From the NCBI GenBank assembly GCA_023230665.1, contig JALNWY010000067.1, positions 1 to 14,525 of the forward strand: a stretch of DNA of 14,525 nucleotides, given 5' to 3'. The DNA comes from Deltaproteobacteria bacterium (GTDB taxonomy: Bacteria; Desulfobacterota; Desulfomonilia; UBA1062). Under the pieces are notes generated by a model. It was not told where the DNA came from. It made no database searches and saw only the letters and a list, made by a program, of their open reading frames with translations. Each line of letters opens with the position of its first letter. Position 1 is the first letter of the stretch. Shown here one piece after another: positions 8,674-14,525 of the stretch. Both the position numbers and the translations under genes were made by a program.

Positions 8674-8698
8674 TTTTTTGCTGCAAGGGGGCAAAAAA
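8674..8698 (+). promoter_or_regulatory. Hairpin around the recD ribosome binding site
   Basis: In the 34-base gap between recB and recD, TTTTTTGC (8674-8681) is perfectly complementary to GCAAAAAA (8691-8698). The 9-base loop holds AAGGGG, the likely recD Shine-Dalgarno, and the ATG follows at 8701. The stem is mostly A-T and therefore weak. It could modulate RecD output relative to RecB, but that role is inference. Confidence 0.4.
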
Positions 8699-8700
8699 GC

Positions 8701-10593
8701 ATGAGTACTGGGGATCCCGGACCATATCTGAATCCCGGCGACAACCCGGGCCTTGACCGCGAGCCCGCGTATTTCGCCCGCATCGACCTGCACTTCGCGC
8801 GGCTCATGGAGCAGCTCTCGCAGGCTTCAGACCCGGGCGTGTCCGTTGCCGCTGCCCTGGTGAGCAGGTATACCCGGCAGGGGCACATCTGCATCGACCT
8901 TGCCTCCCATGCGGGCAGGGTCTTTCAGGACGAGGCGACCGGCAGGCGCGTCGAGTGCCCGCCGCTTAAGGAGTGGCGCGAGTCCCTCGCATCCTCGCCT
9001 GTGGTGGGCAGACCCGGCGAGTACCGGCCCCTGATCCTCGACCCCGCGTCGCGGCTCTACCTCTGGCGCTACTGGAACCATGAAAAGATCCTCGCGGACA
9101 AGCTCCTCGAACTCGGCAGGCAGAGCGTGCCCCTCGATATCGAGGCGATCCGGTCCCGGCTCGGCCTGCACTTTCCCGGCCAGGCTTCCGGCCATGTCGA
9201 CTGGCAGAAGGTGGCCGTGCTCATGGGGCTCAAAGGGGCGCTGTGCATCATCACCGGAGGGCCGGGCACCGGGAAGACCACTGTTGTCTCGCACATCCTG
9301 GCCATGCTCGTCCATCTTGACCCCAAGATCCGGGTGGCGCTCACCGCGCCCACGGGCAAGGCGGCCCAGAGACTCGACGAATCACTGGGCAGGACGATCA
9401 GGTCCCTGCAGGGAGCCGGGGTGGCGCTCACCATGCCGGGCCTGCGCGCATCGACCATCCACCGGCTCCTGGGAGTGATCCCGGGCAGGGCGCGCGTGAG
9501 ACATTCAGCTGAGAACCCCCTGCCGCACGACGCGGTGGTGGTCGACGAGGCGTCCATGACCTCGCTCAGCCTCATGGCCCGGCTCGTCCAGGCCCTGAAG
9601 CCGGGTGCCCGGCTCATCCTGGTGGGAGACCGCGACCAGCTCTCCTCTGTGGAGCCCGGGCACGTGCTGGGCGATATCTGCGATATCGGCTCGGGCCCGT
9701 GCTATTCCCGAGAGACCTGCGGACTCATCCGGGAAGCGACCGGGTACGAGCTTGCAGACGGGAGCCCCGAAGGTGTGCAGGACTGCCTGGTGGAGCTGAG
9801 GCACACCCATAGGTTCGGGTCCGAGAGCGGGATCAGGCAGATCAGCGAGGCAGTGCGCGCAGGCGACCCGGACGTATGTGTGCAGAGGATTCTTAAAGGG
9901 GGGTTTTCAGATGTGTGCATGCAGGAGATCTCCTCGCCCCACCTGCTTCCCGGGCATTTGGAGCAGGCCGCGCTTGAGGGATACGGCCCCTGCCTGCGTG
10001 CGACCGGGATCGAGGAGCGGTTCGACCTGTTTGCCGGGTTCCGGGTGCTGTGCGCCCTGCGGGAAGGCCCGTTCGGGGTTGAGGCGATAAACCGCCTCAT
10101 CGAAGAGATCCTCTCCAGGAAGGGGTTCATCCGAGCAGGCAGCCTGCACTATCACGGCAGGCCCGTGCTCGTGACCTCCAACGACTACACGGTCAGGCTG
10201 TTCAACGGCGACATCGGATTCATCCTCAGAGACGATCTGGACGGCGAACTGCGGGCATTCTTCCCCGGGCCGGATGGGACCGTGCGCAGGATATCCCTGG
10301 TGCGGCTCCCTGAGCATGAGACCGCCTTTGCCATGACCGTGCACAAGAGCCAGGGGTCGGAGTTCTCACGGGTGGTGCTCGTCCTGCCGCCCCGCCAGAG
10401 CCCCGTGCTCACCCGCGAGCTGGTGTACACCGGGATAACCAGGGCAAGCAGGCGGCTGGACATCTGGGCCGGCCCCGAGATCTTTGCCTTTGCCGCCCAC
10501 AGGCGCACGGAGCGCATGTCAGGGCTGAACGACCTGCTCCGTCAGAGCGGGCTGACCGGAGATTCGGACGATCCGCCTCTTGGCCGACGCTAG
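8701..10593 (+). CDS. recD: Exonuclease V subunit RecD
   Basis: RecD is the 5'-3' superfamily 1B helicase of RecBCD and controls nuclease activity before Chi. The 630-residue protein is close to the E. coli length of 608. After an N-terminal interaction domain (about 1-165), it shows Walker A GGPGTGKTT (K192), motif Ia TAPTGKAAQRL, Walker B VVVDEAS (D282, E283), motif III LVGDRDQLSSVEPG (D310), motif IV RHTHRFGS, motif V TVHKSQGSEF (H548, K549) and motif VI VYTGITRA (R581). The order recC-recB-recD, with recD last, matches the classic operon without the ptrA gene that interrupts it in E. coli. ATG 8701 is preceded by AAGGGGG within a small hairpin. The motif V context and the linkage to recB separate it from the stand-alone RecD2 type. 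Confidence 0.96.
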   Translation: MSTGDPGPYLNPGDNPGLDREPAYFARIDLHFARLMEQLSQASDPGVSVAAALVSRYTRQGHICIDLASHAGRVFQDEATGRRVECPPLKEWRESLASSPVVGRPGEYRPLILDPASRLYLWRYWNHEKILADKLLELGRQSVPLDIEAIRSRLGLHFPGQASGHVDWQKVAVLMGLKGALCIITGGPGTGKTTVVSHILAMLVHLDPKIRVALTAPTGKAAQRLDESLGRTIRSLQGAGVALTMPGLRASTIHRLLGVIPGRARVRHSAENPLPHDAVVVDEASMTSLSLMARLVQALKPGARLILVGDRDQLSSVEPGHVLGDICDIGSGPCYSRETCGLIREATGYELADGSPEGVQDCLVELRHTHRFGSESGIRQISEAVRAGDPDVCVQRILKGGFSDVCMQEISSPHLLPGHLEQAALEGYGPCLRATGIEERFDLFAGFRVLCALREGPFGVEAINRLIEEILSRKGFIRAGSLHYHGRPVLVTSNDYTVRLFNGDIGFILRDDLDGELRAFFPGPDGTVRRISLVRLPEHETAFAMTVHKSQGSEFSRVVLVLPPRQSPVLTRELVYTGITRASRRLDIWAGPEIFAFAAHRRTERMSGLNDLLRQSGLTGDSDDPPLGRR

Positions 10594-10719
10594 AGACCCC
10601 ACTGAGGTCCCATAACTGACGGCCCCTGTAAAACCAGGCTCCGGGTACGGCCGGCATATCTTTTCGCCCTGGGATATGTTATGCTTCAGGATCGATAAAA
10701 CCAGTGGGAGGCAGATCTT
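10594..10719. other. Gap after recD without a clear terminator
   Basis: I see no T-tailed stem-loop here, so transcription may continue into the microprotein gene. There are only short inverted repeats: GACC/GGTC near 10596-10609, and CATATC (10655-10660) with GATATG (10673-10678), a 6-base stem with a 12-base loop. Confidence 0.3.
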
Positions 10720-10821
10720 ATGAGGGGTTTTCTGACAGGTTTCGCACTCGCGCTGTCCGTGGTCGCAGGGATCCTGGTCCTCGTGCACTTGAGCTGCATG
10801 GGCTGTCTGAACCGGCCTTGA
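10720..10821 (+). CDS. Small membrane microprotein, 33 residues
   Basis: This short gene encodes a peptide beginning MRGFLTGFALALSVVAGILV and ending MGCLNRP. A positively charged residue near the N-terminus is followed by about 20 hydrophobic residues (4-23), then histidine and two cysteines (C26, C29). This would make a single membrane helix or an uncleaved signal anchor; the cysteine context (HLSC) is a poor lipobox. The ATG has a good Shine-Dalgarno, GGGAGG at 10706-10711, eight bases upstream. It lies 126 bases after recD on the same strand and could be read through from that operon, though no function ties it to RecBCD. I do not recognise a family. The main support is the ribosome binding site together with the membrane-helix composition, so it could still be a chance frame. 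Confidence 0.5.
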   Translation: MRGFLTGFALALSVVAGILVLVHLSCMGCLNRP

Positions 10822-10993
10822 GAATTCGGGGACGGTGAAGGCCGGGAAAGACTTGGTGCTCACGCAACAAACGGCGTGCAGGGTATTCCTGTACGCAGCA
10901 ATCGAGCGGCGTATGCACCCCGAGCTGGAAAAAAACGCGCAGCTCCCCCGGACGGAAAAGAAGAAATGTGAACCCGTGCCCGAAAAGGGATGG

Positions 10994-11299
10994 TCAGACC
11001 ACCACCACCGAGTTGTCGGCGTCTCCATAGGGAGTGGGGACATACCTGTCCGCACTGTCGTCGTTTTCCCAGGTGTCGTCAAGGAGATACCTGAACTGAT
11101 ACTCGCGGTCTTTTTCGAGATTCATGGAGAGCTCAAAGGATCCGTCTTTGCGGTGCTTCATGGGGCTTGTCCGGGGGTCCCAGTTGTTGAAGTCGCCCAC
11201 GAGGTAGGCATTGCGGGCTGATTTGCCCATGTCCTTGGGTATGGTGAACGTTACTTTACAGACCGGCTTTCCCTTGAGATACTGTTTTTTGATACTCAT
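10994..11299 (-). CDS. Stand-alone CBM48 (isoamylase early-set) glycogen-binding protein
   Basis: This 101-residue protein consists almost wholly of a carbohydrate-binding module of the CBM48 type, the domain that precedes the catalytic barrel in GlgX and GlgB and forms the glycogen-binding part of AMPK beta subunits. The core runs from VCKVTFTI (13-20) through YLVGDFNNWD (32-41), FELSMNLEKDREYQFRYLLD (55-74) and ends in NSVVVV. W40 and W77 are likely polysaccharide-stacking residues. ATG 11299 was chosen because AGGAGG lies five bases upstream; a longer frame to 11350 lacks this. It has its own promoter and lies 217 bases downstream of glgX on the same strand. It probably binds glycogen and may help target or regulate the debranching enzyme, but that role is inferred from the domain and neighbourhood. 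Confidence 0.88.
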   Translation of the reverse strand: MSIKKQYLKGKPVCKVTFTIPKDMGKSARNAYLVGDFNNWDPRTSPMKHRKDGSFELSMNLEKDREYQFRYLLDDTWENDDSADRYVPTPYGDADNSVVVV

Positions 11300-11368
11300 C
11301 CTTTCCTCCTTACACTGCCTTGACCATGCACCAATGACAACTAGCTCCAATAAAATGCCTACACACTA

Positions 11369-11396
11369 TTAATACCACGAGGAGCAGGCGAGTCAA
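11369..11396 (-). promoter_or_regulatory. Sigma-70-like promoter of the CBM48 gene
   Basis: On the minus strand TTGACT (11396-11391, five of six consensus bases) is followed after 16 bases by TATTAA (11374-11369, four of six). The stretch is AT-rich downstream, and transcription would begin about 60 bases before the ATG at 11299. This implies that the gene can be expressed independently of glgX. Confidence 0.55.
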
Positions 11397-11472
11397 TATC
11401 TCAGTTGCATGAAACAAATACATCCTTACGGCCGGGCGGGAATTCCGTAAAAAGGAAAGGGTAGGGCACGGC

Positions 11473-11491
11473 CCGGCAGGGGGTATGCCGG
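11473..11491 (-). terminator. Weak stem-loop after glgX
   Basis: CCGGCA (11473-11478) and TGCCGG (11486-11491) form a 6-base GC-rich stem with a 7-base loop, 26 bases past the glgX stop. A T-rich run follows only about 18 bases later on the minus strand, so this is a poor intrinsic terminator at best. Confidence 0.25.
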
Positions 11492-11516
11492 AGGTAAGGG
11501 GCCCGATGCACCGAAA

Positions 11517-13619
11517 TCATTTCGAAACGAGCACGACCGCGCTCCGGGCATGGGCCCGGTACAGTCTCGACCCGATATGCGGGGCCTTTGCCGGGGGGAC
11601 ATAGTCCTCGCCGCCGGCAAGAGAGGTATCGATGAGCCTGCGCCAGGTCTGGCCGGTCCACGATGGCGGGATCTCGAACGCGAGCGGCTCCCAGAAGGCG
11701 TTGAGGATGACGAACACGCGTTCTCCTTTTGCCGGGGCCTTGAGTTCGAAGGCCATGCTGTGGGAATCTTCGCCGAAGTCGGGCCGGTTGAGACGGACCC
11801 CGTGCCAGGTAATGGTCGTGTCGGTGTGCGAAAGGGGCCGGGTGAGCACGTGTTTGTGATGGAACACCGAATACGACCGGGTGAAATGGATCAGGCCCCT
11901 GACAAAGCGGAGCAGGTCTGCATTCTTTTTCATAAGGGACCAGTCGAACCAGGTCAGCTCGCTGTCCTGGCAGTAGGCGTTGTTGTTTCCCTGCTGGGTC
12001 CGCCTCACCTCATCCCCCATGAGCATCATGGGTGTGCCTTGGGAGGTGAGCAGGATGGTGAGGAAGTTTTTGATCTGCCGGAGCCGCAGGCTCTCCACGA
12101 CCGGATCGTCCGTGGGTCCTTCCTTTCCGCAGTTCCAGCTGTGGTTCAGGCTGTAGCCGTCTTGGTTGCACTCCAGGTTGGCCTCGTTGTGCTTCTCGTT
12201 ATAGGAGACCAGGTCGTTGAGGGTGAACCCGTCGTGGCAGGTGATGAAGTTGATGCTCCTGTTCGTCTCGCGGTCGGGTTCCGGATAGATGTCGGGGCTG
12301 CCCACGATCCGGTTCGCGAGCTTGAAGGTCATGCCCCGGTCTCCCTTGACGAAGCACCGCACATCGTCTCGGAAATGGCTGTTCCACTCGGCGAACCGCT
12401 CGCCGATGAATGACCCCACCTGATAGAGACCGGCCGCATCCCATGCTTCGGCGATGATCTTGGTTCCTGAAAGCACCGGGTCGGACTCGATGGACCAGAG
12501 GATGGGCGGCTTTTCCAGCGGCTCACCCGACTCACCCCTGCACATGACCGAGGCCAGATCAAACCGGAACCCGTCCACGTGCATCTGTTCGACCCAGTAG
12601 CGCAGGCATTCCAGGATCATCCTGCGCACGACAGAGAAGTTCGTGTTCACGGTGTTGCCGCACCCGGTAAAGTTCTCGTAGCGCTGCCGGGCGAGGTTGT
12701 AGATATAGTACGAGGTGTTTTCGATCCCCCTAAACGACTGCGTGGGACCATCGTGCCCGGCTTCGGCCGTGTGGTTGAACACCACGTCCAGGATCACCTC
12801 GATGCCGTGGCGGTGAAGGGCCTTGACCATGTCCCTGAACTCGTTCACCGGCCCCAGCGGATCCCGGGACGAGCTGAACCCGCAGTGCGGCGCAAAAAAG
12901 GCCATGGGGCTGTAGCCCCAGTAGTTCTTCAGCGGGTAGGGAGCGTCCTGCTCATCAAACTGCTGGACAGGCATCAGCTCGACCGCGGTGATGCCCAGGT
13001 CCTTGAGATAGCCGGTTTTCTCGATGAGTCCGGCATAGGTGCCCCGGAGTTTCTCGGGCAGGCCGGAGCTCAGGTGCCGGGTGAAGCCGCCTACGTGGAG
13101 CTCGTAGATGATGTTCGTGGGGTAGGGCGCCCGCAGGGGCTCGTCATCCTCCCAGTCATAGGCGAGCGGGTCGACCACCACGGTTTTCGCGGCCCACGCG
13201 CAGTTGTCGCCCGGCCTGCAGGCCGGGACCCGGTCATAATTCCTTCCCATGGCCACGGCCTTGGCATAGGGGTCGAGCAGGAGCTTCTGTCCATCGAAGA
13301 AGAGACCCCGCGACGGATCATGGGGGCCGAAGATACGGTAGCCGTAGAGCTGGCCGGGCCTGATCCCGCGGATAAAGACATGCCAGTAGTAGAACGACTT
13401 GTTCAGCGACGGATCGAGGCGGACCACCCGAGAGGGCGCCCCGTCGTCGGGGTCGTCGAACAGGAGCAGCTCCACGATATGGCAGCTCTTGGAGAAAATG
13501 CAGAAATTGACACCCTCGGGATACGCCGTGGCGCCGAGGGGATAGCTTTTGCCCGGCAGAATGTCGCCTCTCATGAGGTATGGCCCCTGGCCGCTTCGTG
13601 CGTGAAAAAGATGATACAT
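11517..13619 (-). CDS. glgX: Glycogen debranching enzyme GlgX (isoamylase type)
   Basis: A GH13 enzyme that cleaves alpha-1,6 branch linkages in glycogen or limit dextrin in the cytoplasm. It is 700 residues, normal for the family. The N-terminal CBM48 domain begins at YPLGATAYPEGVNFCIFS (about 27-44). In the catalytic barrel the four conserved regions are DVVFNH (D278-H283), GFRFDLAS with nucleophile D354 and R352, IIAEAWD with acid-base E391, and FITCHDGF with H462 and D463. All catalytic residues are present. The C-terminal beta domain covers about 600-700. ATG 13619 has AGGA four bases upstream; ATG 13574 (MRGDILPGKSYPLG) also matches usual family N-termini and would give 685 residues. 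The neighbouring CBM48 gene supports a glycogen role. TreX-type trehalose-pathway isoamylases look similar, but no other trehalose gene is present here. Confidence 0.94.
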   Translation of the reverse strand: MYHLFHARSGQGPYLMRGDILPGKSYPLGATAYPEGVNFCIFSKSCHIVELLLFDDPDDGAPSRVVRLDPSLNKSFYYWHVFIRGIRPGQLYGYRIFGPHDPSRGLFFDGQKLLLDPYAKAVAMGRNYDRVPACRPGDNCAWAAKTVVVDPLAYDWEDDEPLRAPYPTNIIYELHVGGFTRHLSSGLPEKLRGTYAGLIEKTGYLKDLGITAVELMPVQQFDEQDAPYPLKNYWGYSPMAFFAPHCGFSSSRDPLGPVNEFRDMVKALHRHGIEVILDVVFNHTAEAGHDGPTQSFRGIENTSYYIYNLARQRYENFTGCGNTVNTNFSVVRRMILECLRYWVEQMHVDGFRFDLASVMCRGESGEPLEKPPILWSIESDPVLSGTKIIAEAWDAAGLYQVGSFIGERFAEWNSHFRDDVRCFVKGDRGMTFKLANRIVGSPDIYPEPDRETNRSINFITCHDGFTLNDLVSYNEKHNEANLECNQDGYSLNHSWNCGKEGPTDDPVVESLRLRQIKNFLTILLTSQGTPMMLMGDEVRRTQQGNNNAYCQDSELTWFDWSLMKKNADLLRFVRGLIHFTRSYSVFHHKHVLTRPLSHTDTTITWHGVRLNRPDFGEDSHSMAFELKAPAKGERVFVILNAFWEPLAFEIPPSWTGQTWRRLIDTSLAGGEDYVPPAKAPHIGSRLYRAHARSAVVLVSK

Positions 13620-13755
13620 ATCTTCCTGCGCAAAAAAAATCCTTTCTGCTCGAAAAAACAGGGCCGGATGGAGCCTTCACGATCCCGGAAACAAATCTAT
13701 CACATGCGTTATGGTATTGCCAGCTTCATGAATGACCGGGACGGTCATGTCTCTC

Positions 13756-13788
13756 GGGCCTGCTGCAGAACAGGCCCAGGGCCTGTTC
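13756..13788. repeat. Alternating GGGCCTG/CAGGCCC repeat with a perfect hairpin
   Basis: Arms of ten bases, GAACAGGCCC (13768-13777) and GGGCCTGTTC (13779-13788), are perfectly complementary around a single A. A further GGGCCTG (13756-13762) can pair with the same CAGGCCC (13771-13777) instead. Two mutually exclusive stems are thus possible, about 137 to 170 bases upstream of glgX. There is no T-tail next to it, so it is not a simple terminator; it may be a protein-binding site or leader structure. Confidence 0.6.
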
Positions 13789-13907
13789 CGATGATCTGCC
13801 CGCAGAAGTTTTTGCCTGGCGGTGTCCACCGGGAACCATGGGGAACCGGTTTCCTGTTTTCCGGGAAACGTCCTGTTTTGCAAGACAATGCGATGAGGGC
13901 AACACCC

Positions 13908-13946
13908 TGACAGCGCTGTCATAACTCTATGAAAAGTCAATATAAT
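13908..13946 (+). promoter_or_regulatory. Palindromic operator and promoter of the secreted-protein gene
   Basis: TGACAGCGCTGTCA (13908-13921) is a perfect 14-base palindrome. TATAAT (13941-13946), a consensus -10 box, follows. The hexamer at an 18-base spacing is TGTCAT (13917-13922), a poor -35 that overlaps the palindrome. A weak -35 overlapped by a symmetric site is typical of regulated promoters. The leader to the GTG at 14094 would be about 140 bases. Confidence 0.5.
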
Positions 13947-14093
13947 TACTTCCAGACAAGCCATGGTACGCTTCTTGATAGCTATCTGATTTGCTCTTGG
14001 AGCAGAAGAAAGCCGCGCGCCTTTTTCCTTGGTGTAATGGATTTTCTTGCGCTTATCGTTCTTCACTTCGCGGTCATGAAGGAGGATGTCAAG

Positions 14094-14525
14094 GTGGATG
14101 GTCATCGAGCCCCTATTATCGCATTCATTGGATTCCTGGCCCTTTTCATCATTCACTGGGCAGCCGCGCCCGGGGCTGCGGAACGAGCCCCGCAGACCGG
14201 GTCACGGACCTGCCGGACAGATGATGCCGCGAGCGAATCGTGGGCGGTTGTGCAATACGGGCAGGCATGTCCGGGCATGAACGAGGATGCATACCCGTTT
14301 TCAGCCGTGCCGTTCTTCGGTCATGCCCCGGCCGAAAGGAAACACCCCGGCTGGAATGATGATGCCCTGCCCGGCGGGGCAACCCTGCAGAACAGGGCTC
14401 TGGATGCCCTGCCCGAAGCGCCTGTCCCGACTGGCAAGGATGACCTTTTCATCGATCTCAGGCAGGAGGGGGTCTTGTCCCCAGGGTCAATGACTTTAGG
14501 TCCGGTCGGGGAGACAGGACGCACA
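14094..14525 (+). CDS. Secreted protein of unknown function, N-terminal part
   Basis: A frame open to the right window edge encodes at least 144 residues. The first ~27 form a convincing Sec signal peptide: HR in the n-region, a hydrophobic core from APIIAFIGFLALFII to HWAAA, and a small-residue cleavage site near PGAA before ERAPQ. The mature part seen so far is rich in Ala, Pro, Gly and Asp, has two cysteines (C40 and C60), and reaches DDLFIDLRQEGVLSPGSMTL near the edge. I recognise no family. The start is GTG 14094 because AAGGAGG (14079-14085) lies eight bases upstream, an ideal Shine-Dalgarno; in-frame ATGs at 13929, 14037 and 14076 lack one. It should be exported to the periplasm or outside. 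A promoter with a palindromic site lies about 150 bases upstream. Confidence 0.68.
   Translation, partial: MDGHRAPIIAFIGFLALFIIHWAAAPGAAERAPQTGSRTCRTDDAASESWAVVQYGQACPGMNEDAYPFSAVPFFGHAPAERKHPGWNDDALPGGATLQNRALDALPEAPVPTGKDDLFIDLRQEGVLSPGSMTLGPVGETGRT

Larger units (their letters stand above)
13620..14093. other. Divergent intergenic region between glgX and a secreted-protein gene
   Basis: This 474-base stretch separates two divergent genes and I see no convincing gene in it. It holds a 21-base inverted repeat (13768-13788), a 14-base palindrome beside a consensus -10 box (13908-13946), two copies of TCCTGTTTT flanking GGGAAACG (about 13852-13879), and two A-runs (13632-13639 and 13653-13658) that become T-runs in the glgX leader. 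No clear glgX promoter was found; a poor candidate lies around 13700-13730 on the minus strand. The plus frame of the downstream gene is open back to ATG 13929, but that ATG and the ones at 14037 and 14076 have no ribosome binding site. Confidence 0.6.

Noticed and set aside
296..10593. The toxin-antitoxin pair and RecBCD as one defence system
   Set aside because: They are separated by two terminators and a minus-strand gene, differ in composition, and each is complete and familiar on its own.
12579..13910. 443-codon open frame on the plus strand
   Set aside because: It lies antisense to glgX and runs past its start. Its composition is a mirror of the GC-rich glgX codons, and no domain is recognisable.
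13929..14093. Longer N-terminus for the secreted protein (ATG 13929, 14037 or 14076)
   Set aside because: These ATGs lack ribosome binding sites and would bury the signal peptide inside the protein; 13929 also lies within the promoter. GTG 14094 fits better.
13677..14156. 159-codon frame on the minus strand between glgX and the last gene
   Set aside because: Its start lies inside the signal peptide coding of the plus-strand gene without a Shine-Dalgarno, it crosses the palindrome and promoter, and its product looks random.
1..14525. CRISPR arrays, tRNA or rRNA genes
   Set aside because: No regularly spaced direct repeats, cloverleaf-like segments or rRNA-like stretches were seen on reading both strands.

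Overview
The window looks like bacterial chromosome of moderate to high GC. A three-gene exonuclease V operon (recC-recB-recD) fills about 60% of it. It is flanked on the left by a small mobile scar (the end of an insertion-sequence transposase, then a toxin-antitoxin pair) and on the right by a glycogen-metabolism pair on the opposite strand. RecB, RecC and RecD are all full length, and the isoamylase-type debranching enzyme lies next to a free-standing glycogen-binding domain protein. This suggests a Gram-negative proteobacterium or relative; the small glycogen-binding protein reminds me of proteins in Desulfobacterota (former deltaproteobacteria). That placement is inference from family resemblance, not a search.

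Layout. 3-137 (+): C-terminal tail of an IS3-type transposase, cut by the window edge. 296-954 (+): ribbon-helix-helix antitoxin and PIN-domain toxin, translationally coupled and closed by a strong terminator at 1005-1044. 1101-1178: large terminator on the minus strand that ends an unrecognised minus-strand gene (1188-1676), whose true start is unclear. 1807-10593 (+): recC, recB and recD. recC and recB overlap by 4 bases; recD follows a 34-base gap that can fold into a hairpin with the recD Shine-Dalgarno in its loop. 10720-10821 (+): an unlisted 33-residue membrane microprotein with a good ribosome binding site. 10994-11299 (-): small CBM48 protein with its own promoter. 11517-13619 (-): glgX. 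13620-14093: a 474-base divergent region with two perfect inverted repeats and a consensus -10 box. 14094-14525 (+): start of a secreted protein that runs off the window.

How the genes work together. RecBCD is the end-binding helicase-nuclease that prepares double-strand breaks for recombination and degrades foreign linear DNA. All helicase motifs of RecB and RecD and the RecB nuclease residues are present, so the complex should be active. GlgX removes alpha-1,6 branches from glycogen, and the CBM48 protein probably binds the same polymer. The toxin-antitoxin pair is self-contained.

I found no convincing undescribed multi-gene system. The items most worth a second look are the new secreted-protein gene with its palindrome and promoter, the minus-strand orphan gene whose coding appears to continue past its only start codon, the microprotein, and the leader region of glgX.
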